Shown: positions 23,700 through 36,286, counted from the stretch's first letter. The stretch is 64,000 nucleotides of DNA from Certhia americana (GCA_018697195.1 JAGMWU010000140.1:1-64000), one strand, 5' to 3'. The notes: a model not told the origin generated them from the sequence alone. Program-made: numbers and translations.

Positions 23700-25190
23700 C
23701 CAAAGGAATTTGTGTGAGAAGCATATCCCGCTCCAAAGGAGCAATGCTGTGAGCAGCAAAGTGCTACAGAACAGATGCAGGGCCACATTGCTAACAAACA
23801 CAGGCAAAAATATGGGAAAAGTAAGGTCTTGGTTTCCCAAGATTATGTTCTTTTTAAGGAACCCTCATGGGATCCTGATGCTTGGGATGAAAATACCTGG
23901 ACAAACTCTGAGACTGAGTTTAAAGCAAACTGGGCAGACAAAGATGTGGAAGAAGCACAAGCCCTCATTCAAAGGGAGGGGCAGCAGGATCTGCCAGGTG
24001 GAGAGGTAGAGGTTACATGGCCCTAAACCCCAGAAGAGTTACAGGAATTTTTAGAAACTTGCCTGCAGAGGAGCAGCACAAGCAAATTGACATGGATTTT
24101 ATGAGCTTCGGATGGTGGCACTACACTCATTCCTTTATTAGTGGGTGAAAAGGGTCTCCTAACTCCTATAGCCACTGCTAAGGTCCCTAACAGGGGTATG
24201 CTCAGCTATGGAGTATCAGGGGTCCGGAGGGGCTGGATACTGCTTGCACCTACATTGTGTCACTAGCTGTGTGGAGTGGTTTGGACAGAAAACAGATCCT
24301 GCTGAGTCAGTGTTTACAATGGAAGAAGGTATTAGTTTGCTAAGAGCAGATGGGAGCAGCTCATGCTCTGACCACAGGGTCTGATCCTGAAGAGGCACTA
24401 ACAACAAGAATCAAAATGCAGTTTGTGAAGGGGGCACCTGATGAATTGAAACCAGCAGTCACATTTGCTACTGGTAACATAAGTGCCTTAACAAATGCCT
24501 TGAGGGATATTGGAGCTGTGATCCAAGAGCCAGCTGTGAGAGAGGATAGGCAAGCAAAGCTGAAAAAAATCACCTCATGGGAGACAAGGAAACAAATGTG
24601 GAATGATTGCATGCAAGCTGCTGTTCCACAGTTAGAAATAGATGGAGTTACAATATTTGAAATGTTTTGCCATTGGCAAAAGTTGACATCTGCAGAAAGA
24701 AATAATCCTCCCACCCCTCCTGCCACTGCAAAGCACCACAACTCCTGGCAGATGCCAAAGTAGCAGGAGCAGCAGGTTGGCATCTCCCCGCAAATGGCAG
24801 CATTGTAGCCTCTCGTTGGGAGCAGCTCATTAGTCATGGTGCCCCCATGTTCCTCTAACTATGAATGGGCATCTGGAGGAACACTGCATGCATCAGTTCT
24901 GCTGGATACAGGAGAAGGGGTTACTGCATTACATGGTGATATTGCTCCTAATGAAGAGACTCCCAGATCTGTGCCCTGGGGGGCACTTCCACCCCCATGC
25001 TCCAAGCTAAGGTACTCTGAAGATAGGAGACACCACCCGATTTGTCATGGAAGTGTTAATTGCCCCTATTAAGGAATAAATCTTGGGCATAGCTGTGCTG
25101 GCAGGGTGCGCTGTTGAAACACTGAATGATCACTTTTGTTTCAGGACTCCACAAAATGGGATTTCCCACTCAATCTATGTCTGCTTTGTT
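23700..25190 (+). pseudogene. Endogenous retrovirus remnant: gag-like and protease-like region
   Basis: Consecutive broken frames on the plus strand precede a reverse-transcriptase remnant. The frame at 23775-24026 is acidic and Trp-rich. The frame at 24350-24763 has the helical, charged composition of a capsid-type segment. At about 24895-24940 the motif L-L-D-T-G fits the catalytic D-T-G of a retroviral aspartic protease. Stops and frameshifts are frequent, so the element is old and non-functional. The gag assignment rests on position and composition; the D-T-G motif is directly visible. Confidence 0.55.
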
Positions 25191-25197
25191 CCCAGAG

Positions 25198-26283
25198 TGT
25201 CCTGAATGAGTGTACTTGAGATTGCTCAAAAAATCACCACCAAGAATATGAGCAAAAGTCAGATTTAATATTAAATTACAAAGCACAATGAATTCTTTGG
25301 CAAGATTCACTCTACTTACAAAGAGCAACTAAGGCACAATAAAGGGGAAGCAAGCAACAACAAAACCAAACAAAATCCAGACAATCAAAACAGAAATTAA
25401 TTGAAACTACCTAGGAAGGGGGGTGTGTGTCTGTGTGTAAAAGTGTAAACAAGGATGAAAAGGAATACAGCCTAAAGCTTAACAGCACTTAAACTTAACA
25501 ATACTTTAACTTAACTTATACCTTAATTTATATCTTAACCTTATCAATCTAACAGAGAAATAACACTTAATAGCACTTAGCCTAAATTATAACTTCACCT
25601 AACTTCCAGATTTGCTATAGCATATACACAGAGTGTATGAACACAGGCATAATCAGTGCAAGCAAGGTGCCTGTGAAAAATTCCCCTCAGAGGTCAGTGA
25701 AATCCTCACTTTTGCATGTCCCACGGAGTGAAGGATCGGGCCTCGAGGAGCGAGGGCATCGGCCCAGGACACACCGTGGATCGGCCACCCTCCAGGTGTG
25801 GCAAACCTGTGGTTATCTAGACAGGCCGCTCGGAAGATATCGCGCTGTACGAGGAGATAGGGACCCGTCCCCTCTACAATGCCAGCCAATCACAGCCGAT
25901 GTAGCAGCGTAAGGGAGTCACACAAACACACCACAGGTACTTAAGCCGGTATTTGCATAAACGCATTTCGTCATCCACCGTATCGGTGTAGTGTGTGATT
26001 TGTCCGGCCAGTTTGTCGTTCGCCGTGGCCTCCTCTGAACCAGGTCGCCCTGCCTTGTCCCCCCACAAGGCAACACAAACCCGAGGGTTTGCTGGCTCTA
26101 AAAGGCCCCTCGAAGGGGGATTGCTGCTCACAGCCCAGCACGGTCTGGGAGAGCTCAACGGGCCCATTTTGGAGCACTGTTCACAGCGTGGCAAGAGAGT
26201 GGGCTTCAGTCATAACCATGTTTCATCCTGGCCACACTTTGGGTTGGAACTTTCTTTGGAAGTGTGACAATAGGAAAGTTACA
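25198..26283 (-). mobile_element. Solo LTR nested in the older ERV, 6-bp target duplication
   Basis: The block begins TGTCCTGAATG, ends GAAAGTTACA (TG...CA), and is flanked by CCAGAG on both sides (25192-25197 and 26284-26289). The sequence on either side belongs to the older ERV's protease-to-RT region. Length is 1086 bp. Orientation is judged minus: on that strand a TTAAGTA promoter-like box lies upstream of the T/A-rich stretch and an ATTAAA (plus TTTAAT near 25265) lies near the end. Six-base duplications are typical of ERVK/beta-like elements. Confidence 0.8.
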
Positions 26284-26499
26284 CCAGAGAAATATTACCC
26301 AAGGCTGGTCATGAGAAAAACAGAAGCTCGTTAGGAGTTCCTGAGAGAGGACAGTGGTTTTTTGATAAGCTCAGAAAGAGCTGAGCCCAGGTGCTGTTTT
26401 CAAGGAAGAAGCCTAACCAGCATTTCCTCAGATCACACTGCAGCCTGGAAAGGAGTTAAGGGGGAATGCACCACCACAGGATCCTGTTACACTTCCAGT

Positions 26500-27540
26500 G
26501 CCTGCCAAGGTGGTAAATGTAAAGCAGTATCCTGTTCCAAGGGGTAGAGGACATCACTGAACCAACTCATGCACTCGGGGGAATGAGAATCATTGGAGAC
26601 ACCATGACTGCTTTTAATGATCTTATTTGGGCCATTCAAAAATTGGATGGCACTTGTAGAGTGACTGTTGATTACAAGGACTTGAATAAAGTCACCTCCC
26701 CCCTCACAGTTACTGTACCAGACATGGTGGCCCTCATGGGAAAATCCAGCAAAGATTTACATCCCTGTAAAGTGCTAATGGATCTTGCCAATGCTTTCTT
26801 TTCTATAGCCATTGTTTCAAAGAGTCAGGGCCAGTTTGCCTTTACCTGGCAACAAAAGCAATACTCTTCAGGTGCTGCCTCAGGGATATAAGTACTGTCT
26901 CTTCATTTGCCACTGAATGGTGGCAGCTGATATAGTGCTGTGGTTGGTTGCTGTCACTGTTTACCACTGTATTGATGATCTGTTGATTACAGCAGAGTCA
27001 TGACGAGAAACAGAGGCAACTGCTGAGCCCCTGACAGCCCTCTTACTGTTCTGGGGCTGCAGAAAATACAAGGCCCAGGTACTACTGTGAATTTTGGGGG
27101 GGATAGTATGGCATGGGCAGCCTAGAGAAATATCAAAGAGTCCAGCAGTTCCTGTATGCCAATCAAGGTGAAACAACTGCAACTTTCCTGGGGCTTTCAA
27201 GGTGCTGGAGAGCTCCCATTCCCTACCTGGCAGTGCTGGTGCCTCTCTGCAGAAATTGGCTGGGAAGAAAATTGTTTGGCACTGTGCCAAGCACCAACCA
27301 GAACCTCTTGATGCCTGCAGAATTGCTTTGATTGGGTGTACATGGCTGCATTTTAGGTCATTACACAGGCCCTGGGAGAGAATTCAGCAGGGTCATCAGG
27401 CTCTGGCTACCTGGCTGGTTACTTACCATCCCTCTGCCCCCAAAAAGGGAGGTGGTGTGGTTTGAACATCAGGTGTCTGCTAAGGAAGGCAGCAGCCTCC
27501 CTTGGAATGGAGAATTTAAACCCCCTCCTTCCAATTTATT
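26500..27540 (+). pseudogene. Endogenous retrovirus remnant: reverse transcriptase
   Basis: The best-preserved part is at 26583-26891. It has the RT fingers and palm signatures D-G-T-C-R-V-T-V-D-Y-K-D-L-N-K-V and, further on, L-M-D-L-A-N-A-F-F-S-I, with the first catalytic Asp in the latter, then Q-F-A-F-T-W. After a frameshift, C-I-D-D-L-L at about 26970-26990 is the catalytic Y-I-D-D box with Cys in place of Tyr. A thumb-like V-N-F-W-G segment follows near 27090. Stops and shifts make it inactive. It continues the element that starts before 23.7 kb. Confidence 0.85.
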
Positions 27541-27544
27541 ATAA

Positions 27545-29110
27545 CTTTGAATTTAAGGGGCTCTCAGGCAAAGATACGGGAATAGGAAAAACACTTCTTT
27601 ATTTGGGGAACTAAAATAAACAATAAAACCAAAACACATGCAGTATTACAATGGAGAAAAACAAATAAACAAACAAACAAAACCCACTGACAGAGTCAGG
27701 ATACAACTTGACAGACTGTGGGTCAGGGGCATGGTGGCAGTGCCATTCCATGGTGGCTGCAGTCCTAGTGGCAGATGTGGCTCTGTTGAAGTGATGCTCG
27801 TGTAGAAAGAGTGGAGTTCTTTCACTGAAGGTCCAGTGATGAGAGATGGGCCCTGGTGTTCCTCTGAGAATCCAGTGGAAAATGCTGCCTTGGTGTTCCA
27901 ACTCCCAGATTTTGATCTAGGAAGGAATACTTGGCACCTCCCCATGGCTGAAGCATTTTCCAGTGGGATGATGAAATTCTATCAGTGAGACTCAATGGCC
28001 CATTAGCAGAAGATCTCTGCCTGGAGGGAGGTTGGGTTGTGAGGAGATAAGAAAACTGCCCCAGCAGGTTTTGGGACAGTTGGCCCATGGACAGAAAATT
28101 ACACCCCCATCCCCCAGTTTCATCAGATGGTGATAGAATATAGAGTTTTGGTTACATTTTGCACTGCAACCCATGACAGGGGGGTGATTTGTATTCACTG
28201 CTCTGGGGGTATCAGGATTGCTCTTTGCTAAACACACCAAATATGCTCCATGTTCTGTCAATATTAGATTCTTGAGTTCTTGTATTTCAGGTATCTTTGA
28301 CAAATACCTGGGCCTTATCTAGCAGGGTGTCTAGGTTTAAGACAGCTTAAGAGTAAAAAGAGTTACCTCCCCTTATAGTTTAAACAAACCTCTTTCGACC
28401 AATAAGGAGAAATGAATACAAGTAGATGTAAGTGAAAAAGATAACAGTTTTTTTAAAACAAAATAGAAACAGGCAAAAAAATAACGGTAATAGTCACTAG
28501 TTGCAAAGTGGCTGAAATCTCTCAGATTCCTCAGGAATAAAGAAAAACTCAATATAGGAGTAACTCCTTTCCCAAGGTGGGGTCTTCCACAGGTGACTGT
28601 GTGTGGGGAGGCAAAAGGCAAAATGGCATAAACACCCAAGACAGTACAGTCCAGGAGACACAAGGAATATGGTGGACAAACTCCGCTTGCTCATCCTTCC
28701 CCCTGAACAAAAAATACCTGGGAAGGTAGGAGTTTATGAAGCAGTTCTAGTGGCAGATGGGAATCACATACATTTCCCAGGGAACTCTGGCCCCACTGGT
28801 GTCAGCCTCCGAGTTGAAACTCTGCCAGTGCTGGTGCTGCTGTTTCTGAGCTGTTGGTGTGTTTCTGGGGGGGTAAGGGGGAGAAACCCAAGCGCCAAAA
28901 ACGGCACCCCCTGTTCCCAGCCAGCCCTGGCCCCAAAAAGTGTTGCAAAATACACCCTAAAAGGGTTTTTGATTGCAAAATGCAGCTTCTCAGGTTGCTA
29001 CTGCTGCAAGTCCAGAAACCTGCCTGAAACAACCTCCTCCACAGGCTGGAGAGAAATAAAAAAAGTACAAAGGAGAGCCTCTGACTTAAGAAAGATCTAC
29101 AAGGCAAGAA
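27545..29110 (-). mobile_element. LTR-like/ERV sequence, mostly minus strand
   Basis: CACTTCTTTATTTGGGG near 27593 gives a minus-strand AATAAA followed by GAAGTG, as in avian LTR R regions. The stretch to 28310 and a second block (28325-29110) have LTR-like composition without coding capacity. The boundary between the two is not resolved. Confidence 0.45.
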
Positions 29111-29587
29111 GGAGCTCTGCCTGCATGCTTAGACCTTAAATAGCCTGGCCCTCACCTGCTTCATAGTTCTGTTTTCACCTGTGTCACTGAGACTCAAGGA
29201 GACAGTAACAACTTTGGACACAGACAGATATGGAATATCAGCTACTCAGGACAGGAGGACAGCATGGGAACTGTTCTTGGTGCCACAAATGCCCCATAAA
29301 ACTGAAGTTCAGTCTGAAAAAGCAGAAACCAAACCTCTTCAATCTGTGTGGGCCATCACCCCATCTCAAGCTACCAAGCTACCAAGCCTGGCATAATTTT
29401 AGCTGAAGGAGTTGGGGCTACAGATTAAGTATTACTGGAAGGAGATGACACTCCTGTTTTCCTTCCTTAGCCATGTTGGCTCATTTTGCTTTGTAAAATT
29501 TCACAATAGGCACACACGCTCTGGATGCAATTCTACAGGATTACTCCGTAAATACTTGTGTGTGGTAACAATTCCTCCACCTAAAGT

Positions 29588-30060
29588 GTGAACTCGAGAT
29601 CAGAGGCAACTGTTGCCCAAAAATGTAGGAATAACTGCACTACACCTGGAATCTGTGTGACTCTTCTGTTTACCTGCCACTCTGCTGTGCTTCTTTCAGC
29701 TGGACTTGGCTGGGCTCCCTTCAGCCTGGCTCAGCTCTTTTCAGCTCAGCTGGAGTTCTTGGCTGGGCTCTTTTCAGCTCAGCTGGAGTGGCCACTCCAT
29801 TTTGTTTTGCCCCTGTTCCCTGATGTTTTGCCTGCCCAGAGAGGGCATTAAACCATGGAAATTCATTTGCCATGACATATGCTTTGTTCTTCAGAGTCAC
29901 TCTAGGGGTGGGGGACAGGTGGTGTTTTGCCTTTTCTCTATATTGTTGTGCTGTTTGTGAGTTTTGCTTCAGTGAAATTGTGAATCTAATATTTTTAACC
30001 TTTCACAGTATTCTTTCTGTTTTCTCCTCCGCTGCTGTGGGAGAGAGGGGTGTCAAACAG
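29588..30060 (+). mobile_element. LTR-like fragment with a 33-bp U3 tandem duplication
   Basis: GCTCTTTTCAGCTCAGCTGG occurs at 29734 and again 33 bp later at 29767, with a diverged third unit upstream. The block ends in TTTTAACCTTTCACAGTATT, which resembles an ERVL-type LTR terminus. Confidence 0.4.
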
Positions 30061-30297
30061 TCTTAACTTTTCCCCACAGGGTTTTTTAAACCATTACAGA
30101 TCGTAAAGACCAGTGTCAGTTGTAGGAGCGATGGGGGTAGGATGGTTGGGATGGACAGAGATGAGAGATCTTTGAAGCCAGGTCTTGGAACTTGTGGTTT
30201 TGTGCAAAGGGCCTGGGTGCAGGCCCTTGGAGCTTCCAGCCATGGCTTGGAGCAGGCCCCAGAGAGAGCCAAATTCCCAAGAGAGGGAGTGAGAGAA

Positions 30298-30345
30298 AGA
30301 GTAAGTGTAAGAGTAAGAGTAAGAGCAAGTAAGAGTAAGTGAGCG
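30298..30345. repeat. (GAGTAA)n-like simple repeat
   Basis: Repeated GTAAGA / GAGTAA hexamers. On the minus strand they give the CTTACT-type run. Confidence 0.85.
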
Positions 30346-30714
30346 AAGTTCTCATTACAATACAATAAATCTTCTTCTGTGCTGAATATTCTAATTCTCA
30401 CTAACCAATCTAGTACAAGATACAAAACCTATATCATTTACATACAGCTTATAAGAATCCTCACCTTACCATACTGCTCTCATATCCCACAGCAGCTGGT
30501 CCCAAGCAGAACAGTTAACTCAGCACATGGCTCAGCTGTGGGGAAATGCAGTCTCCAGCTGCTGGAGGGACTTCCAGCCTCTAATTCCAGTTAGTTTCTC
30601 TGTGCTGTCCATGCCACTCAGGTGCAGGCACCTTTCTTGTGTGGGCAAGAGCCTGGAAAGGAGAGGTGTTCCTGTGCAAGGGGCACAAAGATGAAGGATT
30701 GGAGGGGAAGCTGG

Positions 30715-31110
30715 GATGAGAGGTTTAGTTTACTTGGCCTGTTCAGACTGAAGGAGACCAAGAGGAGACCTCATCTCAGTCTACAGCTTCCTCATGAGGG
30801 GGAGTGGAGGGGCAAGGACTGACTTTTCTTTCTGGTGACCACTGACATGACATGAGGGAATGGCTGGAGCTGTGTCAGGGCAGATTTAGTTTGGATATCA
30901 GGAAAAGATATGGCCCTAGAGATCTGGACAGATATTGAACAGGCTCCCAAAAGAACAGTCAAAGTCCCAAGGCTGCCAGAGCTCAAGGAACAGTTGGACA
31001 ACGCTATCAGCCACAGGGTAGGATGGCTGTCGTGTCTGTACAGGGTGAGGATTTGGAGTCAATGACCCTTGTGGGTGCCTTCCAGCTCAGGGTATTTGGT
31101 GATTCTATGA
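30715..31110 (+). mobile_element. CR1 LINE 3' end
   Basis: The order of phrases follows the CR1 3' region: a TTTACTTGGCCTGTTCAGAC segment and GAGACCTCATCTCAGTCTAC, then GAGCTGTGTCAGGGCAGATT with TTGGATATCAGGAAAAGA, then GAACAGGCTCCCA, and an end at GGTATTTGGTGATTCTATGA. It is 5'-truncated, as usual for CR1. Confidence 0.85.
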
Positions 31111-31880
31111 AGGCTGAGGTCCAGGCGCAGTTGCTATTTCACCTCCACAGCCAGACATGTCCAGTCAATGAGTATCTTTCTGACTGCAGCCACTCTTCAG
31201 AGGATGGACGAAGTGGTGAAAAGATTCTGCAGTGGAAAATTTATCCCTCTATGTCCCAGTACCATACTTCCTTGTAGACTGTACTTGCCTACATTGACCT
31301 GGTCTCACTGCACTGTTCCAAGGGCTGAAAGAAATTGTTAAAAGATCCACCAAGTTCAGCAGTTCATTGACAAAAACTTTTTTTGGTCTTTGCAGAGTTT
31401 TCTATCCCACAATGAAAAAAAAGGAGGGATTGTTTCCAGGTGGAGCATTTAAGCATAACAGAAGGGATTTTGGCATGCAGTTTTTGTGGGTAGTGGACCC
31501 TCTAACCATGAAGAAGTGAAAATTTCATGGCATGGAAAGGATTGGAAGATGTGGACCAAGTTACCCTGGTGCACTAGAGGAAGAGTGGTGTTCCATATGA
31601 ACTTTCCATCCACAGAGATTAAAGCTAGCTATGGATGCCATTAGCAATAAAATCCCTTTGGCATCTGAAATATCATCATCTGGCTAGTTTTGCAAGATTT
31701 AGAAAGCAGAAATTAATTCAGTGTCTGACTAAGCAAACTTGATGTAAGCATGTGTTACCAGTCACTTCAGAGGCATCCCCAAACACCTCCTCCCAGAACA
31801 AAGATTGAGCAACAGCTCTCTCCCTGGTTGTCTTGGGAGAGCATCTGCATGGGAAATGACACAGAGGCAATGGATCAAAT
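31111..31880. other. Intergenic, nothing recognised
   Basis: No gene or repeat that I can support between the CR1 and the keratin 3' end. Confidence 0.5.
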
Positions 31881-31890
31881 GCAGCATAAC

Positions 31891-31896
31891 TTTAAT
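31891..31896 (-). terminator. ATTAAA polyadenylation signal, keratin copy 4
   Basis: Minus-strand GACTCATTAAAGTTATGCTGC lies about 400 bp after the stop of the intact gene. The same GACTCATTAAA...TCTGCTGCATCC context recurs at 40694, 52706 and 62185. Confidence 0.85.
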
Positions 31897-32290
31897 GAGT
31901 CAAGAGAGGGAAATTAGGTCATTTTGAGTGATGGTCATGGTGCAGTGAGCACGAGGGACAGATAAGAGATAGTGCCCCATGGCTTGGCTAAGAACACTCT
32001 AGAAGTCCATCTGCCTGCCCTACAGAGGGATCAGGGCCAGCAGCTCCTCCTGGGGTTGGATGTGTGGGGCTCACAGCCCCAGGGAGCACAAGGGAGCAAG
32101 GACACAGGAGGGAAAGGAGAGAGTGGCAGAGGGCAGAGGCACAGATGGGCTGTGCTTCCCAAGAGTCCTTCTGCAAGGCCTGCTGGGGTTGTTCAGCCAC
32201 CCAGTAAGCAACAAGCTGATGCTCCATTCACAGTGAAGAACCATCTTGTTGAGTCCTCAGGTTCATACCCTGGAATCATCACCAGCAGCT

Positions 32291-32596
32291 TTAGCAGGGG
32301 AAGCACCTCCTGCCACAGAGACCACTGCCCAGGCCTGAGAGGCCAAAGCCCCCAGAGTTGATGGGCACTCCCTGAGAGCTGAGGATGCTGCCCACAGCAG
32401 CAGAGGTGGAGGATCCCACGGCGGTGTTCTGTGGGAAGGAGCTGAGGATGGGCCCGGGCAGGGTCACCACCACAGGTGAGGGCTGGATGGCCACATGGGA
32501 GTCCTGGCACTGCCTGACACAGGGCTCATTGCAGCTGTTGGCCAGCGGGGTGGGGCCGCAGGGCTGGCAGGGCCGGCACGGGGTGTAGCAGGACAT
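32291..32596 (-). CDS. Feather beta-keratin (copy 4), intact
   Basis: Structural protein of cornifying feather cells. The 101-aa frame is the canonical form. It has [10 protein letters not shown], then [14 protein letters not shown] at 17-30, and a core at about 34-68 ([36 protein letters not shown]). The Gly-rich [14 protein letters not shown] at 82-95 and the Cys-containing C-terminus RRCFPC follow; I count ten Cys. The start is at MSCYTP, because upstream in-frame codons lie beyond the splice acceptor (TGCCAG, AG at 32619-32618). The intron is 32618-32994. Exon 1 ends at 32995 (ACAAG|GTAAGT). Divergent partner of the broken copy at 36.8 kb. Confidence 0.97.
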   Translation of the reverse strand: MSCYTPCRPCQPCGPTPLANSCNEPCVRQCQDSHVAIQPSPVVVTLPGPILSSFPQNTAVGSSTSAAVGSILSSQGVPINSGGFGLSGLGSGLCGRRCFPC

Positions 32597-33057
32597 GTCT
32601 TGGGGCTGCACGTGCGCCTGGCAGAGAGAGCAGGGGGTAGAAAAGCATAAGGGGTGAGTAGAAGCCTGTAACACTACCACAAGGGAGAGGAGACATGAGT
32701 TCACACAAAGAGTTGGAAGGTTCATAGGGAGGCCCACAGGCTTCATCTTCTCCAATGCCCAAAAGAGAACTGTGAAATGCAACCAAGCCCTGGGAGATCC
32801 TTCCTAGCCCATACCACAGGAGACACCTAACTGAGCTCCAACCTCTTTCCATGTCACCACTTTTTCACCCTTCCCTTTCCCATAGAAAGCAACCCCAGAA
32901 TCAGGTATACAACAAAGAGAGAGTTTTGTGCTGAAAAGTCCCTTGGAAGGATAGTGATCAGAATGAATAAAAAAATAAAGAGCTTCAGACTTACCTTGTT
33001 CCCTAGGAGATTATGTGGAGGAGAGGAGTGGATGAGAGAGTGAGGAGATGGGACAGC

Positions 33058-33130
33058 TTTTATACTGCTCCCGTGCTGCCCCAGGCCCACAGTCATTGCA
33101 TGAGGACAGTAATTTTCTGAGACTCATCTC
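33058..33130 (-). promoter_or_regulatory. Promoter of keratin copy 4
   Basis: TATAAAA on the minus strand (33064-33058), preceded by GGGCCTGGGGCAGCACGGG, an AATTACTGTCCTCATGCAAT block, and GGAGATGAGTCTCAG. The plus-strand TTTCCTCATTTCTGAC at about 33198 is the upstream element shared by most copies. Confidence 0.88.
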
Positions 33131-33884
33131 CAAAGCCAAATATCCCACCTAATGCCCCGGGTTGTGTTTTGTTTTCCATCACCATTGCCAGTACATTTCC
33201 TCATTTCTGACGTGCTCATTATGCTATGTAGCCTCTTTTCAAGTTCCAGGATGACAGATCCAATGATTTCCCAAGATGGATCATGTCACTATCACCAGAA
33301 GATGCACCCTCAAGTGCAGGAGGGGTCTGTGCAGATATAGGACATGGAACTGGAAAATCTGGTGATGTTCCTTTTAAACTTCATCACAGAAAGATTTGAT
33401 TCTCCCCCTGCCAATGCAGGAATCTGTCCTGGGTACACAATGGCTCCTGTCCCTAATGACATGACTTATCCTTCTCCCTTAATCCTTTACAGATTTACTT
33501 GGAAGAGTCATCCCCTCTCATGGCAGTCTCTGGGGGTCTCATATCACCTTCAGTCACCATGAAGAAAGAAAATGTCATCCTTCCTAAAGACCATGAATAC
33601 AGTTCTGGTGGAGTCGGGTCTCTCCTCACTGCATGAGGGTTGTGTTGGGGCTTGGCAGACCACTTTGTTTGTCCCATTCTCCTCACAGTGCCATGAACTT
33701 TGGCTGCATGCCTTGAACCCTCACCAGCAGGAGAGACTTTTCCAAAACATGTTGACTGTCCTGTGAGCCCCTGAAGCTGTAGGAGTGTTGGCAAGAAGGT
33801 CATGCTGACAGCAATGGCTGTTGTGGCTGCCTGAAGCTGTGTACTCGGGTACAGCCCAGTGTTTGCACCAGCTTTCCTGGGTTA

Positions 33885-34205
33885 TGGATGGATCTGCCCT
33901 TGCTGGAGGGCAACTGTGTCCCTGCAAGGCACGTGGGTCTACAGACAGCACACCTTCCTGGCTTGGTCTCACACCAAAAGGCTGACATGCACTCAACACA
34001 AAATTAGAGCATGACTTGCCACTGGTAGGGAGAGTCTGTCCCTGGAAATTTGCCTACTGAAGGCATTCCCTGCCCTCCTGGGATGCATCCCAGCTGCCTC
34101 CATGTCTGTGAGACAGGGAAGTGCATCACTTTTTGATGTTGTTTTGAGAGCTGGTTTTGTACCTTTTCTGAGCACATATCCTCCCTCAGTGTTCTCAGGT
34201 ACTAC
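33885..34205. promoter_or_regulatory. Conserved intergenic block 1
   Basis: First of five copies of a non-coding block in divergent keratin spacers. Landmarks in order: CTGCCCTTGCTGGAGGG, GGCTTGGTCTCACACC, AAAGGCTGACA, AAATTAGAGCATGACTTGCC, GGAAATTTGCCTACTGAAGG, CAGCTGCCTCCATGTCTG, GAGCTGG. No reading frame is conserved. Confidence 0.7.
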
Positions 34206-36286
34206 AGGGGTTATCACTTACAATCCTTATTTACTAGGGAGTTGGAGAAGTTCCTGCTTCCCCAGAGTTGTGGGGCTGCTGTCCAAGCAAGACTTTTTGG
34301 GCATGGGAAACAATGTATGCTGAAGCACAGTTGGCAAGAGAATACTCAGTGCACAGGATCATTGATGAGTCCCACCCAGTGGGGAGATGTTTTCTGCAAC
34401 CCCTTCTATCCCTCCACAGAGCATTCAGGAGAGCTCCTCAGCACAGCACAGTCTCTTTGGCCAGGAGGGTGAGGCTTGAGCATCCGCTCCTCCCTCCAAG
34501 TCTCCCCCCAAGGCACATCTCTCGCAAGGGAACAGAAAGCTGAGGGCTCTAAGACTGTAGCATGGTTCAGTCTCCACTGCTGGAAGAAGTTTTTCATTTC
34601 CAAGTGCAGACTTGCCATTTGTCGTTCTTGAATGTTAGAGGGCTCCTGTGGCCCAGTTCTCCAGAGAGTCAATAACTTGCTTTATAGAAGCCATGACCCA
34701 GAATGTGTTAGCAGGCTTTCACTGGTTGACTCTTGTCAGGCAGTCTTTCTTTTTGACACTCATTCACTGCTGGGAAGGGTCCCCCCACCTTCTTGGAACA
34801 CTTTTAGGGGATGCAGTAGCCTGGGAGATCTTATAGGCAAAGACTGAGAGAGGCATTGTCTCCTCTCCACACTTCTGAGATTAACTTCCATCATCTGAAA
34901 GACACCTCCTTCCTAAGCAGCCCAGGATGTTGTCAGATGCCATTTCCGCAAGGATCCAGGGCTGTCTCATGATGCTCTCCGGAGACCCTGTCATCTGCTG
35001 CAAAGCTCTTTGGCAGCCAATCAGCTCCAGTAGTGGGGCAGGAGATTTTTCTTCCCCAAGTGAGGACCTTGGATAAAGGAGTAAAAGAGTGCTGGCTCCA
35101 GTCTAGGCCCTGCACTGTACCAGGCATGAGTGTCTGCCAGCTGGACTTTGTGCCCCTCATCCCAACCCTTGGAGACCAACAATTTTCACAGATTTCAGTC
35201 CTCTCTACTACCCTTTTCCCCAGCCTACATTTTGTTGGTTTGTCTCTAAGGATTGTTACAGGCATCAAAGGCCTGAATTAGATGAGATGAACATTTGCCC
35301 AACTTCCCTTACCCACCAGAGCTAGGCACAAAATGAGACAGTGTAATGAGATTTGTCAAGCCTCCAGAAAACCATGCTGATCCCTCACAGCCAACTTCTC
35401 TTGTCCTGAGAAATTCCTTCCAGGTTGATTTGCTACATTACTCTTTTAGGGATTGAGGTGAGACTTACTGACATGGCTCTTTCTTCATGGCCTTCTTGAA
35501 GACAAGAGGTCCACTGGCTTTCTTGCAGTCCTGAGATGAATTCTGTGAGTGCCAAGTCTTTCAAAGGGAATTGAGAGCAACCAGACACCAACTATCCCTC
35601 ATGGGGCGCACAGCATCAAGTCACACGCACTCATGTCAGTCCATCTGTTCCCACACCTGATCCTGCCCTAGTGCAGCTAAGCCTTTCCTGCTGATGACTT
35701 TCTAAGGAGCCCAATCTCTTGACAGAAATTCCTGCTAGTAAAAACCATGGCAAAGAATCCCTTGAGTACCTCCACCTTTCCTGTAACCCTTGTCCTCAGT
35801 GAAACTGCTCCACTCAGCCTTTGGACTTCTCATCTACCTGGAAGAATTTCTTGTGCCTGCCATATATTTTGCCTAGTTCAAACCCAGGCAGGCTTTGGTT
35901 GTTCCTAGTCCTGGATACTCAGACAAACTCGCAAATATTCTCCCTAGAGAAAAGCTCAGTAGTAGGTAGAGAGCTGAAACTTCTTGCTACAAGGGGATCT
36001 GTATACAATTGCAATTTACTGCTCTAAGTCAACATCCCCTGCGTTCATGGGACCCCATCACACTTCCAAACACCTCCTGCGTTCACTGACACAGCATCAC
36101 CCAGGATATCCCTGTGTGCCTCATCTCAGGACATGAAAGCAGAGCAGGAATGTAGAAAATGAGGAAATGAAAAGGCAGCACAGGTTGACAGAAACCAAAA
36201 CACGATCTGCGCCACAAGGTAGAACATTTTGTTTTTGAGGTGAGTCTGTTGGAAAATTACTGCTGTCATGCAATGTCTATGGGCCT

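Noticed and set aside
23710..24009. Intact gag gene
   Set aside because: Frames are short, overlapping and interrupted; only a degraded remnant can be supported.
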